Below are positions 54,716 to 63,984 of a stretch of DNA of 64,000 bases, piece after piece. The position numbers and the translations under genes were made by a program. Source of the stretch: Fusibacter paucivorans (GTDB lineage Bacteria > Bacillota > Clostridia > Peptostreptococcales > Acidaminobacteraceae). Each line of letters opens with the position of its first letter. The stretch's first letter is position 1. The stretch covers positions 62,001-126,000 of the forward strand of contig NZ_JAHBCL010000010.1 in assembly GCF_018390735.1 (NCBI RefSeq), given 5' to 3'. The notes beneath the pieces are model-generated. The model did no database searches, was not told where the DNA came from, and saw only the letters and a list, made by a program, of their open reading frames with translations.

Positions 54716-55435
54716 CTAAAGTCTTAAGCCACCGTTGACGGACAAGTTATGACCTGTCACAAACGACGATTCATCACTTGCTAAGAAAAGCACTGCATTG
54801 GCGATTTCCTGCGGCTCACCAAGTCTGCCGAGCATCGTCTTTTGTCTGATTGGATCAAGTACCTTATCAGGGACTGTCTTCATCATATCGGTATTGACAT
54901 AACCAGGGGCAACACTGTTGCAGCGAACAGCAGCGCCTTTGCGCGCAAACTCTTTAGCCCATGTTTTCGCCATACCAATAACACCAGCTTTTGTCGCTGC
55001 ATAATTGGATTGACCGACATTACCAAATTCACCTACAACTGAAGCGATGTTGATAATGCTGCCTTTACCAATTTCCATCATGTGCGGCCCAATGGCCTGT
55101 GCCATGTTAAAGACACCTTTAAGGTTAACATTGATAACCATGTCCCACATGTCTTCAGTCATCTTGTTAATCAATGCATCCCTTGTAATCCCTGCATTGT
55201 TGACAAGAATGTCAATGTGACCATATGATGCAACTGTTTCTTCGACAAACTTAGCAATGGCATCTCTGTCTGTGATATTAAGTTTGTAACCTTTGATCAT
55301 TTCTGTATCAAAAGTTGCTTCTTGCATATCCACAGCGATTACTTTTGCGCCCTCTTTCGCAAAAGTTTCAGAAATTGCGCGGCCAATACCCTGTGCACCA
55401 CCTGTTACGACTGCTACTTTTCCTTCTAATCTCAT
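54716..55435 (-). CDS. Short-chain dehydrogenase/reductase, 3-oxoacyl or acetoacetyl-CoA reductase type
   Basis: A 239-residue classical SDR. The NAD(P) motif is TGGAQGIG, NNAG is present at about residue 82, and the active site Ser plus Tyr-x3-Lys is in NYAATKAG. Close relatives are FabG and PhaB, which interconvert 3-oxoacyl and (R)-3-hydroxyacyl thioesters. Its position behind a CoA-transferase and a permease argues for oxidation of (R)-3-hydroxybutyrate or its CoA ester rather than fatty acid synthesis. ATG 55433-55435 lies eight bases after AAGGAG. It is the last gene of the operon. Confidence 0.9.
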   Translation of the reverse strand: MRLEGKVAVVTGGAQGIGRAISETFAKEGAKVIAVDMQEATFDTEMIKGYKLNITDRDAIAKFVEETVASYGHIDILVNNAGITRDALINKMTEDMWDMVINVNLKGVFNMAQAIGPHMMEIGKGSIINIASVVGEFGNVGQSNYAATKAGVIGMAKTWAKEFARKGAAVRCNSVAPGYVNTDMMKTVPDKVLDPIRQKTMLGRLGEPQEIANAVLFLASDESSFVTGHNLSVNGGLRL

Positions 55436-55515
55436 TATACTCACTCCTTATTTATAAATGTGAGTAATGCCGGCAACCGATAAATAGCTGCCGGCATACT
55501 CAATGGTTGCTTATT

Positions 55516-57060
55516 TTATAATTTTAAGTTCATTACTTCCGGTCTGAAGATTCTCTCATCCATCATCTTGAGATCTTTGGCAATTGCTGGCCTAAATGCC
55601 ATCTGTGCTAATATATCTTTCTCAAGATCCACGCCAGGTGCGATTTCAGTAAGGGTCAAGCCCTCTTCTGTCAGTTCAAATACTGCTCTCTCCGTTACGT
55701 AGATAACAGGCTGCTTAATTTCATAAGCATATTCACCGGAGAAAGTAACTTGTTCACAAGTTTCATTGAACTTTTTCGCTCTACCTTCGTTTGCTATAAC
55801 GAGTTTGCCATCTTCAACTGCGATTTCCAAACCACCTGCTGTAAAAGTGCCGCAATAGACAACTTTTTTCGCATTTTGAGAAATATTGATGAAGCCACCG
55901 CAGCCAGGTACTTTAATACCGAACTTGGAAACGTTGACATTACCTTGCTTGTCACATTGGGCAAGACCGAGGAATGTCACATCCAAACCACCGCCATCGT
56001 AGAAATCGAATTGATACGGCTGGTCGATAATCATATCTGGATTGATCGCTGCACCAAAGCTTTGACCTCCGGCAGGAATACCGCCGATTGTCCCTGCTTC
56101 AGTCGTCAAGATCAGACCCTCAATGCCCTCTTCAGCTGCTACCATGGAAACACCTTCGGGCATCCCTATACCCAAGTTCATAATGGCGTTTTCCTTTAAC
56201 TCCATTGCTGCTCTACGCGCGATAATCTTGCGTTCATTCAGCGGCAATGCTGGTATGCTTTTCATTGGAATTCTGATATCTTGACTGTAAGACGGGTTGT
56301 ACTGCTCTGCAAAAGTCTGCATGTGCTCAGAAGGATCTGCTTCCACAATCGCATCAACATAAATGCCTGGTAATTTAACGAGTTTGTGGTTCAACGTGCC
56401 GTCTGCAACAACTTTTTCAACTTGCAGAATTACGATTCCGCCTGAATTTTTAACAGCTTGAGCGATCGATAACATTTCGAGGCTCGCTGCTTCTCTTTCA
56501 AATGTACAGTTGCCAAATGAATCTGCATAGGTTCCTCTGACAAGTGCAACATCTACTGGAAATGCTTTATAAAATAGCCATTCTTCGTTATTCAGTGTCA
56601 CGACCTCTACTAAATCTTCTGTCGCGCTCTTATTAATTTTTCCGCCTTCTAATCTAGGGTCAACGAAGGTTTTTAGACCAACCTTCGTAATAACCCCAGG
56701 TGTTCCTGCGGCGATTGCTCTAAAGAGATGAGAAATTGCGCCCTGTGGAAAATTGTAGGCTTCTATTTTTTCATCGAGTGCCAGCTTGCCTAATTTAGGC
56801 GCCAGCCCCCAGTGTCCGCCAACAACTTTTTTCACAAGCCCTTCATGACCAAAGTGATTTAGACCTCTGTTCTTGCCATCGCCTTGACCCGCTGCATAGA
56901 CCAACGTTAAATCGCGTGGATGTCCCTCTTTTAAAAATGCGTCTTCGACCCCTCTGCTCAATGCTTCAGGATGCATATTCCCTACAAAACCACCAGATGC
57001 AAGCGTTGCGCCATCTTTGATCATGGCGATTGCCGATTCAAGTGTCATCACTTTATTCAT
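55516..57060 (-). CDS. Acetate/acetoacetate-type CoA-transferase (both subunits fused)
   Basis: A 514-residue family I CoA-transferase of the single-chain (propionate CoA-transferase/YdiF) type. The glycine-rich [12 protein letters not shown] start belongs to the alpha half, and [11 protein letters not shown] and the catalytic Glu in [10 protein letters not shown] to the beta half. It moves CoA between short-chain acyl-CoA and a free acid by a glutamyl-CoA intermediate. In this operon it would activate a short-chain 3-hydroxy or 3-oxo acid using acetyl-CoA. The ribosome site TAGGAGG is ideal. Confidence 0.93.
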   Translation of the reverse strand: MNKVMTLESAIAMIKDGATLASGGFVGNMHPEALSRGVEDAFLKEGHPRDLTLVYAAGQGDGKNRGLNHFGHEGLVKKVVGGHWGLAPKLGKLALDEKIEAYNFPQGAISHLFRAIAAGTPGVITKVGLKTFVDPRLEGGKINKSATEDLVEVVTLNNEEWLFYKAFPVDVALVRGTYADSFGNCTFEREAASLEMLSIAQAVKNSGGIVILQVEKVVADGTLNHKLVKLPGIYVDAIVEADPSEHMQTFAEQYNPSYSQDIRIPMKSIPALPLNERKIIARRAAMELKENAIMNLGIGMPEGVSMVAAEEGIEGLILTTEAGTIGGIPAGGQSFGAAINPDMIIDQPYQFDFYDGGGLDVTFLGLAQCDKQGNVNVSKFGIKVPGCGGFINISQNAKKVVYCGTFTAGGLEIAVEDGKLVIANEGRAKKFNETCEQVTFSGEYAYEIKQPVIYVTERAVFELTEEGLTLTEIAPGVDLEKDILAQMAFRPAIAKDLKMMDERIFRPEVMNLKL

Positions 57061-57092
57061 GATAGCCTCCTAATATTTAAATCAACTGTTTC

Positions 57093-58448
57093 TTATACAA
57101 GACCTGTTGTCAGATAAACGAGTGACGTTACAACAACTGAGATAAGCGGTAATACCATTGTCAATACCGCGATGTCGCCGTAGCTTTCTTTATGTGTTAA
57201 TTTACATACGGAAAGCAATGTGATAACGGCACCACAATGCGGCAATGAGTCAAGACCACCGGAAGCTAAGAGCATAATTCTGTGCAATGCCTGTGGGTTG
57301 ATCCCCATAGACAAGAATTCGTCTGATAAAACTTCGAGTGCAATCGCTGTACCACCGGATGATGAACCAACGATACCGGCAAGCAATGTTGTAGAAATTG
57401 CTACTTTGAAGATTGATGGAATTGACATTGCAACGATCATACCTTTTACAGTTGTAAATGCAGCAAGTGATTTGATTACGCCGCCGTAACCAACTTCTGA
57501 ACCAGTGTTGAAAATTGGCAGAAGGGCGCCCACTGCACCGTCAAACATAACTTTGTTGGTATTGACAAGGTATTTTCTCATGGCAATCAAAATGAAGACA
57601 ACCGAAATTGAAAGACCGAGAACAACTGGCCAAGTACCGTTGACGCTACCGCCAATGGCTTCATATTTTGCCATGACAGAAGGCATTGTGAAGTAGACTT
57701 TTGTGAAGAAGTAATTCAACAGGAATACCATGGCGATTGGTGCAAATGATAAACCAACATTCGGTAAATCACCTTCAAAATCATGTAAACCTTCATTTTC
57801 ATGATCGCCGTAACCTTCGCCTGCTGCATTGGCTTGAGCGGCTCTTCTATTTAACCACCATACGCCGCCGAAGAACATGATTGCTGCTGCAATGATCCCA
57901 AGAATTGGACCTGCATAAATATCTGTACCGAAATAAACTGTCGGCATTGTGTTAAGGTATTGCGGTGAGCCAGGAAGTGCTGTCATTGTGAAGGTGAAAG
58001 CACCGCCGGCAATTGCTGCAGGCAATAAACGCTTTGGTACATCTGCTTCTTTGTAGAGCATTGCGCCGATTGGATACATAGCGAAAACGACAACGAATAG
58101 TGAAACCCCACCATATGTCAACAGACCCGTTGCCACGATAACTGCTGCGATCGCATGTTTTTTACCAAACTTTGCTGAAATAAAGTGTGCAATTGAGGTT
58201 GCAGCACCTGTAACGTCCATGAGTTTACCAAAGATTGCGCCTGCTAAAAAGACAGGATAATACGAAGAAATATAGCCGGTTGCGGCTGGCATAAAGATAT
58301 TGGAAAGTGCGTAAAGCGGTGGAATTTCACCTGACATAAGCGCTGCCAACATCGCGAGAATTGGTGCTAAGATCAAAACGGTAATGCCTCGATAAGCAAA
58401 ATACATTAAACATACTAAAGTTAATATAATCGAGAGTACACCTAACAT
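57093..58448 (-). CDS. GntP-family short-chain organic acid permease
   Basis: A 451-residue transporter with about 12 membrane helices, belonging to the GntP/DsdX group that imports gluconate, 3-hydroxybutyrate or similar acids with protons. Family signs include PFITGxxx-like helices, the GVSLFVVVFAMYPIGAML region, GSEVGYGGVI and the C-terminal LPHCGAVITLLSVC segment. A hydrophilic loop of about 30 residues lies near residue 215. It is the second gene of the operon, directly before the CoA-transferase, so it probably imports the acid that enzyme activates. Confidence 0.88.
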   Translation of the reverse strand: MLGVLSIILTLVCLMYFAYRGITVLILAPILAMLAALMSGEIPPLYALSNIFMPAATGYISSYYPVFLAGAIFGKLMDVTGAATSIAHFISAKFGKKHAIAAVIVATGLLTYGGVSLFVVVFAMYPIGAMLYKEADVPKRLLPAAIAGGAFTFTMTALPGSPQYLNTMPTVYFGTDIYAGPILGIIAAAIMFFGGVWWLNRRAAQANAAGEGYGDHENEGLHDFEGDLPNVGLSFAPIAMVFLLNYFFTKVYFTMPSVMAKYEAIGGSVNGTWPVVLGLSISVVFILIAMRKYLVNTNKVMFDGAVGALLPIFNTGSEVGYGGVIKSLAAFTTVKGMIVAMSIPSIFKVAISTTLLAGIVGSSSGGTAIALEVLSDEFLSMGINPQALHRIMLLASGGLDSLPHCGAVITLLSVCKLTHKESYGDIAVLTMVLPLISVVVTSLVYLTTGLV

Positions 58449-58458
58449 CTAAATCCCC

Positions 58459-58935
58459 CTAACTGATCAATAATTGAATAATGACATAAAATGTGTAAGT
58501 CATCGACACTAAAATGGTCGCGTACATTAAGTAGAAAATGGTAAATATGAATTTACGGCCTTTTTCAAGCACTTCAACATGTTTTGGTACCATTTTCTCA
58601 GCGACATCCGGTTGCTTTGAATCATGAATGACATTGCCAATCATTCTTAGAAGCAAATAGGTTGCCGCCATTAGGCTCACTAAATAAATCATACTGAGTT
58701 GGATGCCGGCAGATTTTTCAATAATGGAAACAATCGTCGTTATGGCAATTAACGGCGCAAACCAGTAATCCATCTTGAATGCACGATAATCCTGTTGATA
58801 CATCTCTGTGAGAAGCATCCTGACCACGAGCACTGCCAAGTGCATGTACTTGTACTCCTGAGGCCAATAAATCTGCTGCGTTAACGTAAAGATTAGCAAC
58901 GCCTGATAGACCAAGTTCAAAATACGTGGTTTCAT
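58459..58935 (-). CDS. Small membrane protein, first gene of the CoA-transferase operon
   Basis: A 158-residue protein that I do not recognise. Four membrane helices are visible (about 10-25, 60-78, 85-103 and 132-155), with a short charged cytoplasmic loop near residues 108-128. Its first ATG with a good ribosome site (GGGAG, five bases) is at 58933-58935. It ends 10 bases before the permease gene and lies first after the sigma-54 promoter. A role as accessory subunit or stabiliser of the permease is plausible but unproven. Confidence 0.7.
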   Translation of the reverse strand: MKPRILNLVYQALLIFTLTQQIYWPQEYKYMHLAVLVVRMLLTEMYQQDYRAFKMDYWFAPLIAITTIVSIIEKSAGIQLSMIYLVSLMAATYLLLRMIGNVIHDSKQPDVAEKMVPKHVEVLEKGRKFIFTIFYLMYATILVSMTYTFYVIIQLLIS

Positions 58936-59008
58936 AATCGCTCCCATCATAAAAAGCCAAACCTCCTAAACATAATAATAATCATTCACCTCCACTCCTT
59001 ATTTAATA

Positions 59009-59024
59009 TGCAATACACATGCCA
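59009..59024 (-). promoter_or_regulatory. Sigma-54 promoter of the CoA-transferase operon
   Basis: The minus strand reads TGGCAT-GTGTA-TTGCA, an excellent match to TGGCAC-N5-TTGCW. It lies 74 bases upstream of the first gene, directly downstream of the activator gene at 59255. Confidence 0.85.
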
Positions 59025-59120
59025 ACTTTACGAGTAATTATTTACCCAAATATACAGTGAAATGTCGAATTTTTACGTTTTTTTGCCAAAAAAATCCTAT
59101 TGTACAACAAAAAAACAAAA

Positions 59121-59146
59121 AAAGTGTAAAATTTAATTTACACTTT
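59121..59146. promoter_or_regulatory. Activator dyad 1 (TGTAAA-N6-TTTACA), possible terminator of the activator gene
   Basis: TGTAAA (59125-59130) and TTTACA (59137-59142) form the core of a longer perfect inverted repeat (AAAGTGTAAA against TTTACACTTT). It is centred about 115 bases upstream of the -24 element. On the minus strand it is followed by a T-rich run, so it could also end the activator mRNA. Confidence 0.6.
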
Positions 59147-59207
59147 CTTTTCGCTTTTTTTGTACTATGTCAATCAAACATTACAGATATGTCGAAGCAT
59201 CACCTAC

Positions 59208-59225
59208 TGTAAATATAAGTTTACA
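59208..59225. promoter_or_regulatory. Activator dyad 2 (TGTAAA-N6-TTTACA)
   Basis: The same core dyad as at 59125-59142, with a different 6-base spacer. The two centres are 83 bases apart, close to eight helical turns, which suits cooperative binding by two activator dimers. Confidence 0.6.
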
Positions 59226-59254
59226 ATTTGCAAGTGTGCAATTTTTGGTCACTT

Positions 59255-60964
59255 CTATTTCAAGTCGAATTTTTCTAATTTTTTATGCAGCGCCATCCTT
59301 GAAATTCCAAGGTCTTCAGCCGTTCTCGTCTTATTCCCTTTAAAGTATAAAAGTCTTTCTAAAATAATTTTTTTCTCGACATTCTCCATCACGACGCGTA
59401 GCGGATCGCCTACATAATCGTCTTCAGTCGCCTTGAGCTGCATCGGCAAATGGTACGGTTGAATGTATTCTTCACCCTCAATAATGTTATAAGCGCGCTC
59501 AATGACGTTGCGAAGCTCTCTAATATTGCCTTTCCACTGATAAGATGTCAACAAAAGTTGCGCTTTTTCTGAAACGCCTTTAATTTTGCCGTGATTTTGA
59601 CGATTTAACGTTTCTAAAAAATGCTTTGACAACAGAATAATATCTTCTTTGCGATCCCTCAGCGGCGGTATCGACAAATTAATGACGTTCAGCCTGTAAT
59701 ACAGATCTTCACGGAAAGTTTTTTCCTCTACCATTTCCCTGAGATTCTTATTGGTTGCCGCAATCACTCGAACATCTATTTGTTTCGGACGATTGGAGCC
59801 TACGCGCTCCACTTCGCCTTCCTGAATAACCCGCAAAATTTTTGCCTGCATTTGCAAGGGCATATCACCAATCTCATCGAGGAATATCGTCCCTTGATCA
59901 GCCAATTCGAATTTTCCAATCTTTCCGTTTTTATCGGCACCGGTGAAAGCACCTTTTTCATACCCAAATAATTCTGATTCTAACAAGTGCTCAGGAATCG
60001 CCGCACAATTAACAGAAACAAAAGGCATCTCTGATCGCTGGCTTTCATTGTGGATAGCATGTGCAAATAATTCCTTGCCAGTGCCGCTTTCACCTTGGAT
60101 AAGCACATTGGAACGCGTATGAGCAATTTTTCGCACATACTGTTTAAGCTTGTCCATTTGGAGGTTGCCTGTAATAATGTGATCGAGCGAATACTTTGCA
60201 CGATGCAGATTGCTGATTTCTGATTTTAAATTGCGAAGTTCCTGTTCAATCTTATTGTATTTTTTATTGATATTGTGCAGTTCTGATACATTCCTAAATA
60301 TAACTTTGCCGATGGCGCCAGCAAGTTTGCCATCCACATAATAGGGGATCCGCGTCGCTACCATATAATCACCGCGGATTTCCTGAAAATCATTAATTTC
60401 CGGTATGCCCGTCTTCGCAACAATGTGCATTCTGGTATTTTCAATAATGTCCGTAACGTGCTTGCCGATAACGGCATCATCTTCGCGTCCTAAAAAACGC
60501 TTGTACGCATCTGAAAGCATCGTGATATAACCATCCTTATTGACGACGACAATACCATCGTAAGCCAATTCCAAAACAGTTTTTAAAATCGCCATCTCGC
60601 TGCGTTCGGCTTCAAGTCGCAAATTCAAGTTTTCGAATTTTGTGATATCATCAAAGATTGCAATAGCCCCAACGAGTTTGCCGTCTAAATAAAACGGCAG
60701 CCGAGATGTAATACAGATATGATTGCGAACAATAATGCGAACGTCCCGCTCAGCAGTTTCTGTTTTCACAATGCGTTCGAGCTCGGATTCGGCATAGACT
60801 TCCAGAATATATCGATCCGTTGCATATTCCTTTGTCAAATCCAAAAGTTCCAACGCTCTGACATTGATAAACTTAACAACACCCTTTAGATCAATAATAA
60901 TAATCGCGTTGCGCATTTCATCAAAAATAGCACTGTTTTCGTGAAAATAGTCAAATAGTGTCAC
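59255..60964 (-). CDS. Sigma-54-dependent activator with two PAS domains
   Basis: A 569-residue enhancer-binding protein. Two PAS domains (about 10-115 and 130-245) and a coiled linker lead to an AAA+ domain (about 270-510) with Walker A GESGTGKE, the GAFTGA loop and GTIFLDEIGDMP. A Fis-type helix-turn-helix ends the protein (GNKTRTAEDLGISRMALHKK). The GTG at 60962-60964 is preferred; a TTG one codon earlier is closer to the ribosome site. It lies just upstream of, and in line with, the CoA-transferase operon, and almost certainly activates its -24/-12 promoter. PAS domains may sense the acid or a redox signal. Confidence 0.93.
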   Translation of the reverse strand: MTLFDYFHENSAIFDEMRNAIIIIDLKGVVKFINVRALELLDLTKEYATDRYILEVYAESELERIVKTETAERDVRIIVRNHICITSRLPFYLDGKLVGAIAIFDDITKFENLNLRLEAERSEMAILKTVLELAYDGIVVVNKDGYITMLSDAYKRFLGREDDAVIGKHVTDIIENTRMHIVAKTGIPEINDFQEIRGDYMVATRIPYYVDGKLAGAIGKVIFRNVSELHNINKKYNKIEQELRNLKSEISNLHRAKYSLDHIITGNLQMDKLKQYVRKIAHTRSNVLIQGESGTGKELFAHAIHNESQRSEMPFVSVNCAAIPEHLLESELFGYEKGAFTGADKNGKIGKFELADQGTIFLDEIGDMPLQMQAKILRVIQEGEVERVGSNRPKQIDVRVIAATNKNLREMVEEKTFREDLYYRLNVINLSIPPLRDRKEDIILLSKHFLETLNRQNHGKIKGVSEKAQLLLTSYQWKGNIRELRNVIERAYNIIEGEEYIQPYHLPMQLKATEDDYVGDPLRVVMENVEKKIILERLLYFKGNKTRTAEDLGISRMALHKKLEKFDLK

Positions 60965-61000
60965 CAAATCCCCCTCATCTGCAAATCATTTTCTGATTCA

Positions 61001-61753
61001 TTAAAAAGCATCCAATAGAATCGGACAGTGGTCGCTGCCCATAATGTCTGCATGAATTGCCGCTTCATTAAGCGCGCCTTTAAGACTTTCTGAAGCAATA
61101 AAGTAGTCAATACGCCAACCAGTATTGTTTGCTCTGGCTTTCCCCATATAGGACCACCATGTATAAGCACCCTCCAAATCAGGGTAGAAGTACCGAAAAG
61201 TATCGACAAAGCCATTTTCGAGCAGAATACTTATCTTGTTGCGTTCTTCATCTGTAAAACCTGCATTTCTGCGGTTCGTCTTCGGATTTTTAAGATCAAT
61301 CTCACGATGGGCAACATTGAGATCGCCGCAGACAATCACAGGTTTCGTTTCTTCGAGCTTCTTTAAATAAGCCAGAAAAGCCTCTTCCCACGTCATGCGA
61401 TAATCGAGGCGAAGCAAGTCACGCTTGCTGTTCGGCGTGTAGACATTCACCAGATAAAACGCTTCATAAGCAAGCGTCAATACACGTCCCTCGTGATCAT
61501 GCTCTTCAATACCAATGCCTCGTGACACTGAAAGCGGCTTATGTTTTGTAAAAATCGCTGTTCCCGAATACCCCTTTTTTTCCGCAGAATACCAATACTG
61601 TTCATAGCCATCGAGTTCTAACGTCAATTGCCCTTCCTGCATCTTTGTCTCTTGAATACAAAAAAAATCTGCATCCACCGATTGGAAATAGTCTAAAAAA
61701 CCCTTTTTAACACAAGCCCGGATGCCGTTGACATTCCATGAAATAAACTTCAT
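61001..61753 (-). CDS. xth: Exodeoxyribonuclease III
   Basis: A 250-residue AP endonuclease/exonuclease of the Xth/ExoA family for base-excision repair. The motifs are complete: ISWNVNGIRA, CIQETKMQ, CGDLNVAHREID, WRIDYF and GSDHCPI. ATG 61751-61753 lies four bases after AAGGAGG; an upstream in-frame start is disfavoured. The sigma-54 activator gene begins 36 bases later in the same orientation, so some cotranscription is possible. Its upstream region carries a strong palindrome. Confidence 0.96.
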   Translation of the reverse strand: MKFISWNVNGIRACVKKGFLDYFQSVDADFFCIQETKMQEGQLTLELDGYEQYWYSAEKKGYSGTAIFTKHKPLSVSRGIGIEEHDHEGRVLTLAYEAFYLVNVYTPNSKRDLLRLDYRMTWEEAFLAYLKKLEETKPVIVCGDLNVAHREIDLKNPKTNRRNAGFTDEERNKISILLENGFVDTFRYFYPDLEGAYTWWSYMGKARANNTGWRIDYFIASESLKGALNEAAIHADIMGSDHCPILLDAF

Positions 61754-62015
61754 CGCGCCTCCTTGTAACAATTTATTTACAGTTATCATTTATCAAAATT
61801 ATCCACTCGGCAAAACAGCATAATATTGAATGCATTCAATCCTTTATCAGCATTAATAAGTGCCGTAATTGCCAAACAAACGATACATTTGTATCGTTTA
61901 GTTTACATTTCTGCACCTGTCCATAACTAGTTAAATTATAACACAATAATACGAAAGTCGTGCTAAATTTGCAAAAAATACGCTCACACTGTCACCCATC
62001 ACACTTTTCATGTAC
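61754..62015. promoter_or_regulatory. Upstream region of xth with extended -10 promoter and a 22-base palindrome
   Basis: On the minus strand TGT-TATAAT (61943 down to 61935) is an extended -10 promoter. About 25 bases downstream of its expected start lies the palindrome AAACGATACA-TT-TGTATCGTTT (61878-61899). Its size and symmetry fit the operator of a TetR-type or similar dimeric repressor acting as a roadblock. No gene is visible in this stretch. Confidence 0.55.
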
Positions 62016-62071
62016 AAAAGGGAGCGACATTCGGCCATTTATTATCTTAATAAACAACTTTTGTCGCTCCC
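62016..62071 (-). terminator. Terminator of the superoxide dismutase gene
   Basis: GGGAGCGACA (62020-62029) and TGTCGCTCCC (62062-62071) form a perfect 10-base stem around a long loop. The T-run on the minus strand is short (TTTTG). It lies about 90 bases after the superoxide dismutase stop. Confidence 0.65.
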
Positions 62072-62161
62072 CTCGTATCTTCACACTTTACAGTTGAGAA
62101 ATTGCATCATTTTCTTAGTTCTTTACCATGTTGACTTTTGATTACTGATTTTCATTGCATG

Positions 62162-62758
62162 CTAGAAATTTAAAGCAACCTTATCCCAATCGACAACTTC
62201 AAAGAAGGCGTCCAAATATTCTGCTCTCCGGTTTTGGTATTTCAAATAATAGGCATGCTCCCAAACGTCCACCCCCAGAAGGATCTTCTTCCCTTCTGAA
62301 ACGGGGGAATCCTGATTCGGCGTGCTGACTACTTCTAATTTGCCGTCACTGACAATCAGCCAAGCCCATCCACTGCCAAACTGTTTGAGTGCCGCTGATT
62401 TAAAGGTTTCTTTAAAGCGATCAAAGCTGCCAAAATCGCGGTTAATCGATTCCAGCAGGGCACCTTTTGGTGCCCCACCGCCTGACGGTGAGATAATCTC
62501 CCAAAAGAGTTTATGATTATAATAACCGCCGCCATTATTACGGACAGTGCCCCGAATAGCCTCTGGGAGCTTATCGAGTCCTTGCAGCAGTTCTTCAATG
62601 GTTTTATTCTGCAATTCCGAATAGGCTTCAAGTGCAGCATTCAAATTATTCGTATAGCCCGCATGGTGCTTCGAATGATGCACTTCCATAGTCTTAGCAT
62701 CTATATGTGGTTCCAATGCGTCATACGCATAATTCAGTGTTGGTAATACAAATTTCAT
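62162..62758 (-). CDS. Fe/Mn superoxide dismutase
   Basis: A 198-residue superoxide dismutase that removes superoxide in the cytoplasm. Metal ligands are in the helix [14 protein letters not shown], in the second helical region ([11 protein letters not shown]) and in [13 protein letters not shown], all intact. The choice between iron and manganese cannot be read reliably. AAGGAGG precedes the ATG. A Fur-like box overlaps its promoter, which suggests iron-dependent expression. In an anaerobe this would protect against short oxygen exposure. Confidence 0.95.
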   Translation of the reverse strand: MKFVLPTLNYAYDALEPHIDAKTMEVHHSKHHAGYTNNLNAALEAYSELQNKTIEELLQGLDKLPEAIRGTVRNNGGGYYNHKLFWEIISPSGGGAPKGALLESINRDFGSFDRFKETFKSAALKQFGSGWAWLIVSDGKLEVVSTPNQDSPVSEGKKILLGVDVWEHAYYLKYQNRRAEYLDAFFEVVDWDKVALNF

Positions 62759-62843
62759 AAGTTGCCTCCTTAAGTCAGTTTACTTTATTGTCTGTGATTG
62801 AAGCCAAATGCTTTCAGCAATCAATCACTTTAGCTCGTTATGA

Positions 62844-62882
62844 AGTATATATCCCATTTTTTAATTGATAATCATTTTCAAT
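62844..62882 (-). promoter_or_regulatory. Promoter and Fur-like box of the superoxide dismutase gene
   Basis: The minus strand has TTATCA (62866-62871), a 16-base spacer and TATACT (62844-62849). Overlapping the -35 is TGATAAT-C-ATTTTCA (62866-62880), one mismatch from the Fur 7-1-7 consensus TGATAAT-N-ATTATCA. The box also overlaps the last codons of the cation efflux gene. Confidence 0.65.
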
Positions 62883-63834
62883 TAACTTTTTTTGCATTTT
62901 TTTCTTTTTCTTTTTCAAGGTAGTATAAATACTCTTCGTGAATATATGGCTCCAAGTGAATGGTAATAATGCTGTCCTGGCCAAATTTCTCAAAGAGCGC
63001 TTCCTCGATATGTGTTGCAATATCATGCGCTTGTGTAATTTTCATATTTTCTTCTACCATAATGTGAAATTCAATGGCAACGCGGTTGCCGAGCTTTCTA
63101 GCGCGAATTTCATGATAGGTAATAACAGCAGGAGTGTCCTCCAGAATATTACGTATTTGATTCATTTTTTCCTGTGGAAGTGCCGATTCCATCAGTTCAT
63201 TAAGTGCAGGCATAAAAATTTCAAACGCCACTTTTAAAATAAAGACCGACACAATCACAGATGCAATGGGGTCAAGAATTGTCCACTGATGTCCCAAAAG
63301 CATAGCGCCGCCGATGCCTATAGACGTTCCCATAGATGAAAAAGCATCAGAACGATGATGCCATGCATTCGCTTTGACGGCAGCACTGTTAATCTGGTTT
63401 GCAACTTTTGAAGTTCGTCTATACAAATATTCCTTAACAACAATAGAGACAGCTGCCGCTAGTAGTGCAATAGGTTCAGGAGGTGGGATGACTTCTCCGT
63501 GAAAACTGCCGTAAATATTGACAACCCCTGCTTTAAAAATATTGTAGCCAACGACTGCCAGCATAATACTAATGATAATCGTCGCAAGTGTTTCATATTT
63601 CCCATGTCCGTATGTATGGTCGTCATCTTCAGGTTTCTCCGTAATCTTAAAACCAATGAGTACGACGATATCGGTCAAAAAATCAGAAAGAGAGTGGATC
63701 CCATCTGCAAGCATTGCCTGACTGTGACCTGCATAGCCTGCAACTAACTTAAAGAAAGTCAAACCGCCATTGGCCCAAAAACCCAAAAGCGTAATTTTTT
63801 TTGCCGCTCTGCTTCTCAATAATTCTTTTTTCAT
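62878..63834 (-). CDS. Cation diffusion facilitator family metal transporter
   Basis: A 318-residue metal/proton antiporter of the CDF family. Six membrane helices occupy residues 12-205. The metal site motifs are ADGIHSLSDFLTD in helix 2 and WHHRSDAFSSMG in helix 5. The C-terminal cytoplasmic domain (about 210-295) has the typical ferredoxin-like layout. It exports zinc, iron, manganese or another divalent metal; the HxxxD pair does not decide which. It lies directly upstream of the superoxide dismutase gene and shares its 3' end with the Fur-like box. Confidence 0.93.
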   Translation of the reverse strand: MKKELLRSRAAKKITLLGFWANGGLTFFKLVAGYAGHSQAMLADGIHSLSDFLTDIVVLIGFKITEKPEDDDHTYGHGKYETLATIIISIMLAVVGYNIFKAGVVNIYGSFHGEVIPPPEPIALLAAAVSIVVKEYLYRRTSKVANQINSAAVKANAWHHRSDAFSSMGTSIGIGGAMLLGHQWTILDPIASVIVSVFILKVAFEIFMPALNELMESALPQEKMNQIRNILEDTPAVITYHEIRARKLGNRVAIEFHIMVEENMKITQAHDIATHIEEALFEKFGQDSIITIHLEPYIHEEYLYYLEKEKEKNAKKVN

Positions 63835-63944
63835 TCAAATGCCCCATTCTTAAATAATCGTCAAACAGCACACGGATCATCGCTGTTCTTTGTCACAAGT
63901 TTCATTAAACACGTATGTCTTCATACAATCAAATGTATAAAAAA

Positions 63945-63984
63945 ACCCCATGGCCATTCGGTCCATAGGTGTTTTCCATCAATG
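63945..63984 (-). terminator. Terminator of a gene to the right of the window
   Basis: On the minus strand AAAACACCTATGG pairs with CCATGGGGTTTT, followed by a T-run. It lies upstream of the efflux gene and would end a minus-strand transcript coming from beyond base 64000, of which nothing else can be read. Confidence 0.65.

Noticed and set aside
54518-54727. 69-residue plus-strand frame between the EAL and dehydrogenase genes
   Set aside because: It contains the operon terminator hairpin and lacks a ribosome site and recognisable domain.
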